Notes: generated from the letters alone by a model not told the origin. A stretch of DNA of 64,000 bases from Euonymus europaeus (GCA_963580455.1 OY756970.1:15810001-15874000), one strand, 5' to 3'; shown: positions 35,648-47,943, numbered from the stretch's first letter. Numbers and translations are program-made.

Positions 35648-38600
35648 CTATCTCCTCGACTTCACATTGCCACCTGCAGGCTTCATTGGGTGTGGAACTT
35701 TGTTTGAAACATCTTGTGGAGGAAGAGTATCTTTCTCTCGAGATATCCGCAGTTCCTACAGGACTCAAACATTAGAATTAATAGAGATGTTAAAAGGAAA
35801 CTGCACAGAAATGAGGCGGCCAAAATAATTAATCCTAGAAAACTAATTATGGAGGGAGGAGGAAAAGAAATGATGTGTTATAAAACTAGACTAGGTGGAT
35901 GACAAAAACTTCGCTTCAGATCATTTACTACTGAGCTCCATCAGCTATGGACCAAGGTTTCAAAAATCATTTTTAGGAACCGAGGCGCTTACCTTATATG
36001 AGGTGAGGCGTAAGCCTCAAGGCGTATCGAGGAGTAAGCTTTAGAGTGAATCAATAAAATGATTAATGACTTTAAATAATATGAATATCATCATTAATCA
36101 CAGAAGCCAGCAGCATGTAATCACCATGTAATCAACATTAATTAAAAAATATAGCTAAAAAGGTATCATCCCAAATCGTATTTCAGAAGTCACTTCTCTT
36201 TACCAAAAAATTTTAAAAAATTATCTTAAAAGGATATCCTGACCAATCCAAGCCAACCAATATCGTAGATAAATTTTCCAAAGAACAGAAAATGCAATGC
36301 AGAGGGAAGAAAATGCTATGTAAGATATGAGACAGCTCCAAAGAAGGGAAATTTAATAAATCCCCAGCACGTCGAAACCTTTTGTACAGGTAGTCGACTT
36401 ACCAGGTGGAAGAGAATCTATTGATTCTGGAAGAGAAGAAGACACCGATCGATTCTGGGACTGTAAGAGAAGGGGAGGGCAATCGATTCTGGAAGAGAAG
36501 GAGAGGCCGGTCCATTTTGGAACAGAAGGAGAGGCTGATCGATGAATCTGCTGCTGGATTGAGAGAAAACACACTGGAATGTACGCCTATCGTGTTTCTA
36601 GGGCTTCTTTTGCTGTTTTTATTTTTTTTAATTATTAAAAATCTTTGTTTTTTTTAGGCTTTTCACGCCTCATCCATGAGAGGCGTATGCCTCGAGGCTT
36701 TGAGCCAGCGCCTCGAGGCGTACGCCTCTAACGATTTTTAAAACACTGCTATGGACCGCTAGCATAATCATACAACTGTTAATTGCATTCTGATTTATGA
36801 TTCACAATAAAGTTTGCTACTTATGATGAGAAACTACAAGGGATTGCAATTCGCTAAGCAACTCTGTTTAAAGATCTGAGTTAGCACCCTTTATGTTTTT
36901 TTGTTCCTCAATACAAGTCACAAAATAAAATCTGTTTCCAAAGCATTAATAGTATTTATGCAACCACAAGTCTAGGTGAAGCCACTGTTTTCTGGGGCAA
37001 TTGAAATCTTAAAACATCATGCCTCATCGTTCTCACAACGTTGCATGTCTCAGAAACCTACCGCTTAGGTAAAACATCCGAGTTACTAACATATTGTTCT
37101 CCATACAGTGGATTTCAACACGCCCACAGTTGGAATATGAAAGTTGTCTTAACCATAGAGATTACAATGGTGTAAGATATTACTTGGAAAATTGCATTAC
37201 TAAATTAGATGAAAATTACTTAAAGACTATCATGAATGGATATGTAATGCATAAATTTGGTAGCAGTGCTTACATGATGGAAAGGAAATTCATCCGCCTC
37301 GAGCATATGAACAATTTGCCCCATCTTTGGCCGCTTATTGGCATCTAAATCTATACAACGGAGACAGATTAGCAAGGCACGTTTCAGTGCTCTAGGAGTG
37401 GGCTGAACTTCAATTAGAGGATCTAGTGTCTCTTCTCCACGACGACTTGCTACCATTCCTTTAAACCATTCAACCAAGTTCATCTGAAACACAAAGGAAG
37501 CAATGTTGTGATGCTGCTTAGCACAGGATGCAGATGTATAAAGAAAAACTTATTCTCACCTCTCCAGGTGGTCTAGAATAATCAACCGGGCTCCTTCCCG
37601 TAATTATCTCCATGAGTAGAATTCCAAAACTATACACATCACTCCCCTCATTAAGCATACCTGTACTAGCGTACTCAGGGGAAACATAGCTGAAATAGAA
37701 TAAAAACTTTTTGAGGAAACGTGCATCTTCCTTTCTGCACAAACATGCTTTGTTTGGAAGATATTTTTAAGGTGAATTAAATGAGATGAGATAGAACAAA
37801 CCCAAATGTCCCCATCACACGTGTTGCCACATAGCTTGTCTCAGATCCTAAGAGCTTGGCCAATCCAAAATCAGATACTTTAGGGTTCCACTTTTTATCA
37901 AGAAGAATATTACTAGATTTCACATCACGGTGTACGACTTTGGGCTCTAAACCTTCATGCAAATAGGCTAGCCTGCACAAAATTAAAATTCGCAACAGTT
38001 CAGACATAAAAAATAGTGTCAACAAAAACTTAATTATCCAGAGAAAGGACATCTAAAAAAGATATGGTTCTATAGCCTAGGAGATAATAAAATTAGGAAT
38101 GGCAACTATAAGGATGATAGCAAATCGCAGGTTTGATAATAATGGATAGTCATTACTGTCACTAAATCCCTTCGACCTAGAGTTTAAGATGCCCAATGAC
38201 TCTGCCCACAGCAGAATGCAAACAAGTCAACTTGTAACTTCAGAGTGATAAGTCAATCATTATTGTTCAAGGACATGGCCTCCTACACAAGTTATAAATT
38301 AAAAAGTTGCTGCCAGAGCAAGATATCTCAACTCTACCATGTCTTTATGGAACTGGAAATGAGGCTTTAAATCAATGATACGGAAAGAGGATTCCAGTTC
38401 CCACCTTTGATTCTGAGTGAACTTGTGTTTCTACGAGTGGAACATTCAAGAACAGAAAAAAACATCATATTTGATTGATATTCTCTAATCTTCTCTCAAA
38501 AAAATTATTGGTATCATGCAAGATAGGGTAAAATGATGTTGTAGATGAACAAAGTAATGCTATCAAATATGAATATCAAAGATCAAAAGGATTCCGTATT

Positions 38601-40639
38601 TTAAAGGAAATGAGAAAAGAACTCCATACGCTTTTGCTGTCCCAATGGAAATCTTCATTCGAATGTCCCAGGATAGAGGGCTTACAGGCCCAACATCACC
38701 ATGCAACCACTGTTCCAAATTGCCATTGTCAACATATTCATACACAAGCATCCTGCATGGAAAGTGGAAGTGCCAGCAAAGCGAATTAGAGCCAAAGCAA
38801 TGGAAGTTATATCTAACCTTCATTAAAAGGTATATGATATGATAAAAAAAAAAGACTATGAAAAGTACCTCTGAGGACCTTCTGCACAATAACCTATTAA
38901 TCCCACCAAGTTCTTATGCTTTACTTTTCCAATGGCCTCAACTTCCACCTCAAACTCCTTCTCTGCCTGACCCCTACAAATATGATGAGATTATGAGCAC
39001 CATATTCCACATATCAACTTCCATTTAAGAATTATCATAAGTACTCGGGTAACGAGGGACAAAATTCTTAATTGTAATCCCACAATAATTGAAAGCATTG
39101 CCCCAAAAAAGTGCTAAAGCTCAATGTTAAGATCTTGAGATACTTCATGAATGAAAAAAACATACATGTGAATCATTATTGGTGGTAATGGCTTACAGAG
39201 AGGCTATTCATTTTCAAAAGAAACTCGAGTATAACGACTCCTCGTTCACAATTTTCTTTCTTTGAGGCTTTGAGCGACTTATATACATGGTTCGTATCAG
39301 GGATTCTCTTCTCTCATCAGCATCTAAGTAATTTTAGTGTATGGAAAAATGAAAGATAACAAATCAAGGTCAAGTTTCCTCATCTTCTGGGATTTTGTAA
39401 TCAAATTCAAAACAGTTTTCACCAGAAGTATATAACTGCAGTTACTGGAAACCCTCCTAAGTGCATAGATAGAACTGAAAGCTAAGGAAAAAGTTAATAA
39501 AGTTCAACCCTAATAAAATAATTTTACAGTATAAAACAATACGAAAGAAATAAAACAGCTAGGGTAACTTGAGAAAATAAATAAATAAAAGGGCTAAAGA
39601 AGTAAAGAACAAAGCAACCATTTACTTTTCCTTTCTCTGGACTGCCCAGTCCTCTACAAACGAATCCGCCCACCGACACAGGACAAGATCACAAATACAT
39701 AGATCGAATAGTATTCAGCAAAAGAGTTAAAACAGTGAAGTACAAGGATGGAATGGTATTCGCCTATTCGGCAAAGAGTAAAACAGTGGCACACAACTAA
39801 ATATAACAAGAACACCTTGGATCCCGCAAACATGCTAATCATCTTTTTGTCTTGATCGATAATATCAATTAAATTCAAATGCAAACAAATATGGTCTTAT
39901 CAACTAAAACTTCACATTACAGGGCCACTGACAGAATTCCCGATATGAATAGTGCTGCCATGAAATCAATATATCGGTCCTCTATGAAAATATCAGAAAC
40001 AGTTCAAAATGAAAACAAGCAAAACCTAGATTTCAATTAACAAACTCACTTGTTGTTAAGAAGCTTCTTGACAGCGACCACCGACCCATCCTGCAACAAA
40101 CCCTTATATACGACGCCGTACCCACCTTCACCGATCACATTATCGCCAGAGAAGAAACGTGTGGCGATCTCCAGTTCCTTCAAGCTATACCACCGGCCCC
40201 AACCGATATTCTGAGCATCGGCCATTGACACATTGCTAGAGCCTGAACCGCCATCATCACTCTCTCCACTCTTGTTTTTCTTCTTCTCTTCCTCAATATC
40301 TTTAATAACCTCAATCTCCCCCATTTTCAATAACTCACCAAATCCAATCTTACCCCCCTCTTTCTGCAAATTATCTTCCCGACCCACCGCCTTGATCTCC
40401 AAGATCTCCTTGGACACTACAGGGATCAGGCGGGAGCTATTCTTCACCCGCATTTTGCGCTTACGAGAAGTTCGGCGCCTGAAAATGCAGACACCGACTA
40501 ACAGAGAAACCAATAATATGCATACGGCGACTACGACGATGACGTAGAGTCTAATTTTAAGAAACGGCGTTTCGGAGTTGAGCGTGTGAGAGAAAGAGCT
40601 TTTGGAGGTTTCGTTAGAGGCGTTGACGGAGGCCAACAT
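35648..40639 (-). CDS. Receptor-like Ser/Thr kinase (At4g34500-like, no ectodomain)
   Basis: A membrane-anchored kinase with a short N-terminus and a juxtamembrane linker. Exons on the minus strand: 40639-40050, 38973-38869, 38752-38630, 37972-37802, 37689-37560, 37483-37274 and 35755-35648, in phase, giving 478 residues. One membrane span lies at about residues 29-53 ([20 protein letters not shown]), followed by basic RRRTSRKRK. Kinase features: P-loop GEGGYGVV at 170-177, lysine 191 in VAVK, HRD with Asp289, DFG at 307-309, and SPEYAS in the activation loop. All catalytic residues are present, so it should be active. The substrate is unknown. The last intron is 1.5 kb and holds a MULE-like element; the last exon encodes [19 protein letters not shown] and a basic end. 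The order next to CAP1 matches At4g34490-At4g34500. Confidence 0.94.
35954..36747. mobile_element. MULE-like nonautonomous element in the last intron of the kinase gene
   Basis: A 794-base insert flanked by the perfect 10-base direct repeat GCTATGGACC (35944-35953 and 36748-36757). Its ends AAGGTTTCAAAAATC and, inverted, AGTGTTTTAAAAATC are imperfect inverted repeats. Next to them are GAGGCG-rich subterminal blocks (GAGGCGTAAGCCTCAAGGCG left, GCGCCTCGAGGCGTACGCCT right). The duplication length fits Mutator-type (9-11 bp). No transposase is present. Confidence 0.75.
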
Positions 40640-42371
40640 TCCTTCCGGCGTAGGAGTGGAAAATTGTTAAATATTCGGGAATTGGCTGATGAGAAAATTG
40701 TTAAATCTTCAAGAAAGTTGGGTACTGAGAGAGATTTTGTACTTACGAGAGGAGAGAGAATGAGAAGGAGCACTTGGGCTCAACGGATTAACAGAGTTTC
40801 TTTCCTTCCTGTTTTTTAAATTTTTCATTGAAAGCGAAGTAAAGACGAAGACAGGTAGGTTGTAACGTTCAGTGACGAATTCATAATTCTCGGGTTCAAT
40901 CTAACACTTTATTACGAAGATGCCACCAAAGTCAGCCACAGTAACGACTAAAACAGAAGACTGTTAAAACGACGACATGAAACGACTAAAACGACACCTT
41001 ATGGAAGTGCACATCTCTCTCTTTGTTGTTAACTTAACCTCACATTTTGTTGGGTGAATAAAATTTGAGTCAAAACTTTGAAAAAATTCATTTTTTTATT
41101 TGATTCATATAAAATATGACTCATGAGTATGAGTTTATGAGCCCTATTTTTTTAATGGGGAGAATAACATTTTTTTTAAAACACAAATTTAATATTTATT
41201 TTAAAATTCTCAATTTATTATAAAAGGATAGCAATGTAATTTACATTACAAAATATTTAAACAAAAACACATGTTCATTCTCTCGCATTGAACCAAACAT
41301 ATAAAATTTTATCTTTAAATGCTCCGCTCATTTTAAACTGATGCTCATCTTAATCTCACCCTCAACCAAACGTGGGGTAAATGTTCCTTAACTAGAACAT
41401 AAACAATCGAAGCCAAAATCAGATTCTAACATCACCGAATGGAATTTGATTCTACACCAAGAAATGAACAAACTCTGACGTGTCGTTTGTCTTGGCCCGG
41501 TTTAATGTATCTGTCAATGTAAACTCGCTACCAAATGTTCACCCCCCTTCAGCAACTCCTATAAAATGTCTCTTTCTAAATACGATTAGGTTTTACAATG
41601 CATTCTTGTACGAACATTACTCTATTAGGACTTGCTCGTAAATAGGGGTAGAAATGGAGGTTGTCTCGCATGGGCTGGGTTTGTACCCAATTGGACGTGT
41701 TGGTTTTTAAAAAAACAGGTTCCGATGAGACATGGTAGGAGGGAGGGGGCCTGGATGGGAAGATGCATTAATGATTTTGCTTGGGAAATACGTGAGTTTG
41801 TTCACTGGAGAGGGGTCGTCAATTTAAGGCAAGGCGCGCCAAACGAGCGCCAGGAGAGACTTTAATAGGCCAGAATTCAAGTACACATCTGGTGATATGA
41901 TAGAAATTATTGTTTCTGTGTCGCTGTAACTAAAACTTATTTGAATGAAGAGTCATTTTCTTCGTCAACAGTATCAAAAGGGGCTCCATCAGGTGTATTT
42001 TTCATACATAATTTATGGCCTTCAACACACATTTGAAAACTACGACTTATGAGTACTTTCCTCACAGACTCACACACATTATGAGAAGGTATTATTAAAG
42101 TGCATTTTTTGAGAAAAAATACTTTGGGAAGCCTCTTAACTTACGTTTATTCATCTAGTAGGGAACTTATTGACAAGCAGTAACCAACGAAATAAGGCAT
42201 ACCTCGATCATATCTAATATTAGAGCAAGCGGAACAAGAATTAATCAGAATGAATAAAAGCAATTTGTAATCTATAATCGATAGTTTTTAAAGTATTTTT
42301 TTAATTATATTATTTTTTAAAAATAATTTAATTAGTATATACGTTATGTAATCTTTTTTCACTACGAAAAC
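40640..42371. other. Kinase gene upstream region and gene-free spacer
   Basis: The kinase promoter should lie within the first few hundred bases, where CTTTCAATGAAAAATTT-like AT-rich sequence is present. I see no TATA box I trust. The 41.6-41.9 kb part is GC-richer (GGGAGGGGGCCTGGATGGG, GGCGCGCC) but shows no gene or repeat border. Confidence 0.4.
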
Positions 42372-42910
42372 CTAAACAATAAGTGTTAAACTCTAAGAAT
42401 AACGGATTTACTAAACCCTATTGGACTTCTGTATCATATTTTCATGTTGTAACCTAAACAACAAATGTTAAACCATAAGAGGAACGAACTCAATAAACCC
42501 TAAGAGGCTTGTGTATCGTATTTCTATGTTGTAACCTAAACAATGAGTATTAAACCCTAAGAGTAACAAATTCACTAAATCCTAACAGACTCGTGTATTG
42601 AATTTTCATACTATAACATAAACAATAAGTGTTAAACCCTAAAGAGAACGAATTCATTAAATCCTAACTAGCTTATATATGCTCAGTATATTAATTAAGG
42701 TAGTAAAATAATTAATTAAAAGAGAAAAAATAATATATTTTAGAAATTAAATTTTCTTCGTTTAATATTTTTTTTTTGAAAGTCTCAAACCTTGTTATGA
42801 ATGTAGAAAATAAAAGTCAAATTAATTATAAAAAATATAATAACTAAACTTAATTGTAAATAAATTTAAATGAGTAATCTTGTAAACTAATAAGTCTCAT
42901 ATAATAGATC
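42372..42910. repeat. 82-bp minisatellite, locus 3, with its unique flank
   Basis: Four units in the opposite orientation to locus 1: the CTAAACAATAAGTG-type motif begins at 42372, 42453, 42535 and 42617 (spacings 81, 82, 82). Units contain TTAAACCCTAAGAG telo-box motifs and ACGAATTCATTAAA. From about 42680 the flank GTATATTAATTAAGGTAGTA and later AAATTAATTATAAAAAATAT matches the 15.74-16.0 kb copy. Confidence 0.9.
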
Positions 42911-43334
42911 TACATACAATTTTATTTTTAAAAAATTCGATTGAAAATCGGTGCCGTCACGTTGATTCCGGTGAACCGTGACTTTCTCTCTCATTGCCCA
43001 ATAATAGCGCATTTTGTGTTGTTTTCATCTACTCGAGGTCGTCGTCCAGTCACGTTCTATTGTTTTTTTTTTAATTGTAATCCAGATAAGTAGGCTGGTA
43101 ATTTTGTGATTTTACTTCCACGTAAAGCCACCGTCGAATGAATCCGGTGGCCTATTAAAGTAATGAGCTTTTGGTAAACTATCCAAATAAACAATTCATT
43201 CCCAAATCAAGTCAACTACCGATCCTTCACATGTGGAATATTCACTAGTACAAATTCGGAGAACTCCATGACGCCTTCAAAGTCGTCATGTCCTGAAAGA
43301 TAAAAAAAATTGTTTACATTCTTTTAAGTTTTAT
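42911..43334. other. Spacer with one exon-like open stretch
   Basis: On the minus strand near 43298-43220 a CAG is followed by an open stretch beginning HDDFEGVMEFSEFVLVNIPH and ending in TAG. I cannot join it to a gene and do not recognise it. Nothing else is clear here. Confidence 0.25.
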
Positions 43335-43556
43335 GGTGTGTTTGATAAGAGATTAATAGATATTAGCATAATATATCACTAGGGTAATCATTATCCACTT
43401 ATCCTCATAGGTAATCATTATTGTCAAAATATGAAAAAAAATTGCTTAAAAATATTACCCAAGTAAATAATATACATGCATACCAAACATAAGTATTTAT
43501 TTATCCATGTAATTTTAATTACCCTTATAATTATTACACCCTTATCAAACACACCC
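43335..43556. mobile_element. Short MITE, copy 1
   Basis: Inverted termini GGTGTGTTTGATAAG and CTTATCAAACACACCC enclose AT-rich sequence with GGTAATCATTATCCACTTAT and ATAATATACATGCATACCAA. A diverged copy lies at 47944-48167. The superfamily is unsure because the target duplication (TTAT or TA) is not distinctive. Confidence 0.7.
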
Positions 43557-43782
43557 TTATAAGTGAGAATTGAATTGAAGGTGGTGTGAGAAAGGTAGTT
43601 GGTTCCGCAATATAAAAAATAAAAAATTTAATAAAATAAACTAGTGATGTGTTGATTTTTAGAGTTATAATAGATAATAAAATAAATTTTGTAGATGAAT
43701 TCTTGACATATGTTAAAAATAATAAAAATCAGTGGTCTCGTATCTAACTAAACATATGAAAACATGTTACAAAACATGAATG

Positions 43783-43985
43783 TTACCCTTACTAACATTA
43801 ACCCTAACCTTAATCCTAACCATTCCTAACCCTTAACAATTCCTAACACTACACTAACAAATGGATTAGTATAACCATAACCATTGCTAACTCTAACTCT
43901 AACCCTAACCATTATTATACTAATGAGTTAGTATAATGTACTTATAATCATTGCTAACCCTAACCCTAACACCCACCCTAACACC
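43783..43985. repeat. Degenerate telomere-like CCTAAC tract
   Basis: About 200 bases made of CCTAAC, CCCTAAC, CTAACT and AACCAT units with several exact CCCTAACCCTAAC runs, read as GTTAGG on the minus strand. It covers the end of the last exon of the neighbouring minus-strand gene. The unit is six bases, not the usual plant seven-base CCCTAAA. Confidence 0.8.
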
Positions 43986-45766
43986 AGCATTGAACCATGA
44001 TACCTCCCCATCTTCTCCCTCAAAATATTCCAGCCCAGAGTAATCTTCATTTTCAAATTTATTATTCGTGTAATCTGATGCCTGCAAAGTTCAACAAAAA
44101 TTATCACCCAATATGCAGACTTACTAGTCTTCATGTAAATTCCGATGTATTTTTCAAGAAGGATACAGAGCCAAATAAAAATTTTCAATATGAAAAAACA
44201 GCATAGTAACTTGGCTATAGTTAGGACTTGGGCACAATAAGATAAACATTTTGCTTCATTTGATTAGGGTTGTAAGACCCATCTCACAAATTACTCTGTA
44301 TGACAGCAAGTATGGATTGGTGCAATCATTATATTCACAAAGCAAGAGGCTTCAGTCGGAATAAACACGTGCCAGGATAGACATAACTCATTTATCTTCT
44401 AATTACAACTTTAGCAACATTGTGTTGTTCACAGCATCCAACTTTCCTGTAACATATATCCAAACAATTTTCACACATACCCAAGAATTTTTTGACCTCA
44501 TATATTACACAAACAGGTATCCATCCTGGTTCTGGCATTATAATAGGTGCTTATATCCTTACATTTACTGTTTTAAAACATTATATAGTTTTTGGTTTCA
44601 CTCTAACAAAGGACGAAAAAACGATTCATTTAGTTTTCTCAAGTTTAGAGTTCTAATATTTATTTTATCCAATAAGCTATCCTCTTTCTTTCAGTTGCAA
44701 GTTGCATCTCCTTACAAGAAAATAAAACTCAGTATGGTGATATATTGATATGTGTAGCAGAAAGTAGAAAGAATCATAAAAGGTTTTTCAAACAACGTCG
44801 TGAAAAACAAAATGAGTACCACTGCATTATCTTTTCATTATGAAACATTTGCTTGAATCACATGCTTTTGCTCATCCATGATAAAAATTTATTTGGTCAT
44901 TTGAGTACATTTTGCAACAAGACGAGAAGCGATGGCTGTGATCACAGAAATCGAAGTTAAGATGCAGTCAGCCTGTTACTATAATAGTATATGACTAAAA
45001 CAGTCTAAGCAAACAGAAATAACTTAATTTAAATTTAAACCTGGGACAAAGGATTACTTGTAAAGCATACTGGGTAGGAATATTTTCTTTGCATTCGGAC
45101 GCCTCAAATTCTGGTATCGACTCTAAAGAACCCTTCCTTATTTGCCTTTTTCTTACAAGCTGCAAGCATAGTCTTGGTTAAGATTATTGGAGTGTCCAAG
45201 AATGATCCTGCAACATAGACTTCAATTGTTAGTGAAAATAAATCTTGACCCATAAATTGTTTTGCTTTCAGGAAGCAAGTCTCGATGGTCATATCTGAGT
45301 CAATGTTCATGCTCCAACCTTGGTCATTGTTTCTTGATTCACAACCAAAACCATTACTTTTACACAACTCTAAAACGCCTGATAGCACAAGGAGATCCTT
45401 ATCAAAAACTTCAAACTTCACGCTCCCAGTCATCCGTATACTATCTGTGCTGACAAATGTAGTTTCTTCAGATTTCCTATCAAGTCGATCCCTTCTAAGA
45501 AGAGTCGATGCTCCATCAGAATTCATGCTGGTCCTGACACCATTCACTTCAAGAGGGGTATCAGGATTTAGTGGGATATGGCTAAGTATGAGAGACTCAG
45601 GAGTGGAACCATCAATCTCACATTTGCTCATTTTAACAAAAAAAATTCTCAAATCAAGCCATTGTAGTGATGCCCTATTTCTTGTTAAGTAAGGAATGTG
45701 TTGCATAACCATATTGTCATTGTTGACTGTTCTACATCCATTCGATGTCTCATAAGAATTATCCAT
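43920..45766 (-). CDS. At1g01500-like gene ('erythronate-4-phosphate dehydrogenase family'), frameshifted and C-terminally altered
   Basis: Exon 1 is 45766-45058 and exon 2 is 44081-43920. The start MDNSYETSNGCRTV is followed by conserved blocks LQWLDLRIFFVKMSKCEIDG, HIPLNPDTPLEVNGVRTS, STLLRRDRLDRKSEE and FVSTDSIRMTGSVKFEVFDK. Near 45166 the frame must move by one base (an extra base around ACTATGCTTGCAG) to continue into RKRQIRKGSLESIPEFEASE. Only that shifted frame joins exon 2, which reads DYSGLEYFEGEDGEVSWFNA, GVRVGV. Unshifted, it ends at GFFRVDTRI. After GVRVGV, relatives have a glycine-rich hydrophobic segment; here it is replaced by a telomere-like repeat and a stop. Despite the family label, no dehydrogenase fold or catalytic residues are evident. 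The frameshift could be a true mutation or an assembly error. Confidence 0.8.
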
Positions 45767-47943
45767 GAACTTAGAGTGATTAATCCTGCTTTTCAGTGAA
45801 ATCCTCTCACTTTGACTGAATTTGTGACCTAATGATACCCATGCCAATAAAAATCAAGTAGGAAGAAAGTACCTACAGCCAAGTCAAGGATGAAATCAAT
45901 GCAATTCATGCCACAAACGTTGGACATTTAAAACTAAAAGCAGCAAAAACCAAACCCAGCTGATGAATATGGTCGAGAGACAGACAATTGAACCTTTACA
46001 GGTAGAGATGAAATCCAGCTAATCAAACGACTTATACGTAATGAAGTGATCCATACACGATACTATTCACCAGTATCACAAAAAATACTACTCTGAATTT
46101 TGAGAGAAATAGTTCAGAGAACCCAATGCTCCAAACAAAAGAAAGATGAGGAAAGCGAACCAGAGAGAAATCAAAAATTGAGGACGTGTTGATGAAATCT
46201 AAATACTTTCGGGGAAAGGTTAACTGGAAATCAAATGCAATCAATGAATCAAAGGATAAGCAAATGCTGCAGTAACATCCCACATTAGTAAAAGAAGCAA
46301 AAGATAAAGTAGGGAAAAGAGCTAGAAAAATAAAAATAAAAAAGACCTGCAAATAGTGATAACAAAAGCTGAACAAAATGTCTCCATCCAAACCGATATT
46401 GCCCTAATTTGAAGCCAAACATAATCATCAAGCAAACCAAAAGCCATCTAGAAATTGGAAGGAAGGAAAGAAAATATATAAAAAAGCCGATTAAAGAACG
46501 CACCGGCAGCAGCAGCAGGAGGAAATTAAATCTACACTCCAGAAGAAGGAATTTTTGTCATTTCTTCATACAGTTAAAAACTGCAAAAGACATGGACCAA
46601 ACTTGAATGCCTGCTTAGGGAGAAAATATGAACAATGAATCACCACATATACCAACAAAAATTGATGATAAAAGACAACGAAGCATGCACCTCATATTAG
46701 CAGACAAAACTCTCTCCCTCTCCCGATACTGTCCCATATGTACTTTTTTTGTAGTCACCAATACAATACACAACCTTAATATTGACCAATACTTTGTCTC
46801 ATCCTCACAACAACTCACCTGTTGTAAATTATCTCACGCGGGCAGTCCCACTCTTGCCCTTACCCTTTTGTGTGATCAAACCTCCACTCTCCACCAAACC
46901 TCAATGGATTAATCAAAATCAAATCCACAAATGTCAAAAGTAGTTGTGGGTTGAGCTTTAATCTATAGTAAACTCCACAAAATTAATCAAAATATCTTCT
47001 GATTGGCTCTGGTTTTCTACGAAACGATCAAGAGTTTTTGGATATAGAGTTGGGTAATCCGAAATATAATAATGGTGGAAGTGGGTCACCGGGGTATATG
47101 AGATTCTTTTAGATCTTATCCAAAGACATCAAACGTCTTGGTTCAAGGTTCAGAAGGCCCGATGCATTGAAAAGGATGCACAAAACCTCTTTCTTTCTTC
47201 TTTTTTTAATATTTTTGTACCCACTCTAAATCTGTACGTACATAAATATTTTGCCTAGTGAGACTTTTATAGGTTTCGTTTTTTACTCTCCTTTGAAGAA
47301 TACACCTACGGATTCAATAGTAGCATTTCTCGTGCCTAATTAGTTTTGTGTTTCTATGACATCAACCAACTCTCTTTTTTATGGAACATCAACCAACTTT
47401 CAAGAATAATTGGAGATTTCCCTTTTTAGAATTTTATACGCCTAAATTGTTCGAGTCCTCCCCCAAAAAAATATTGTTTGAGCTTACGTAGTGTACTTGA
47501 AGGGTAATATTTACATTTAGTAAGGTGAAAATTTGTATCCAAGATATTGGACTCCCATTATTATCATTGGAGCATTATCTAAAAAAATTGGGAAGGCCAC
47601 TTGCCACTCGAGAAAAAGGAGAAGGATATGGCAAATTACAAGAAAATTGCCATTTTACCCTCAAAATGTGTAGTTTTGCTATTTAAAGTAGGAAATAAGA
47701 TGATTTTGTATTTGGAAAAATGCACTAAATAGTAAATAGTTGACCCCAATGCAACTCATAAAAAATAAAAGCACCAACCCACCTACCAAACTTTTACTAT
47801 TTCAAAGAAAGGTCAAGAGTTATAGTCATTCTTCTTGTGGGATGAAGAAAGAAAACTAGACAAGCAATAATGCGTCATCGACTCCATGACTCCATGCAAC
47901 TTAACTGAAAAAAAAACAACATTAAATATTCCGTATCATTTAT
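45767..47943. other. 5' region of the At1g01500-like gene and spacer
   Basis: The stretch next to the gene probably holds its leader and promoter; a leader intron is possible because acceptor-like sites occur near 45850. From 46.9 to 47.9 kb the sequence is AT-rich and I see no gene. Confidence 0.35.

Noticed and set aside
40531..40773. A separate minus-strand protein overlapping the kinase start
   Set aside because: It overlaps exon 1 of the kinase in another frame, has low-complexity content and no family. The kinase frame has the membrane span and kinase domain.
42372..42680. CRISPR-like array from regular 82-base spacing
   Set aside because: The whole unit is repeated without unique spacers, and the host is a plant nuclear genome. 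It is a minisatellite.
43783..43985. A true chromosome end or classic interstitial plant telomere
   Set aside because: The units are degenerate six-base CCTAAC-like repeats, short in total, and genes continue normally on both sides. The plant telomere unit is CCCTAAA.
45190..45215. An intron acceptor at TATGTTGCAG inside exon 1 of the At1g01500-like gene
   Set aside because: The frame reads through it as EVYVAGSFLDTP, which fits the conserved protein, so the CAG is coding.
43920..45766. A working erythronate-4-phosphate dehydrogenase
   Set aside because: The name is only an inherited family label. No nucleotide-binding glycine motif or dehydrogenase catalytic residues are seen.
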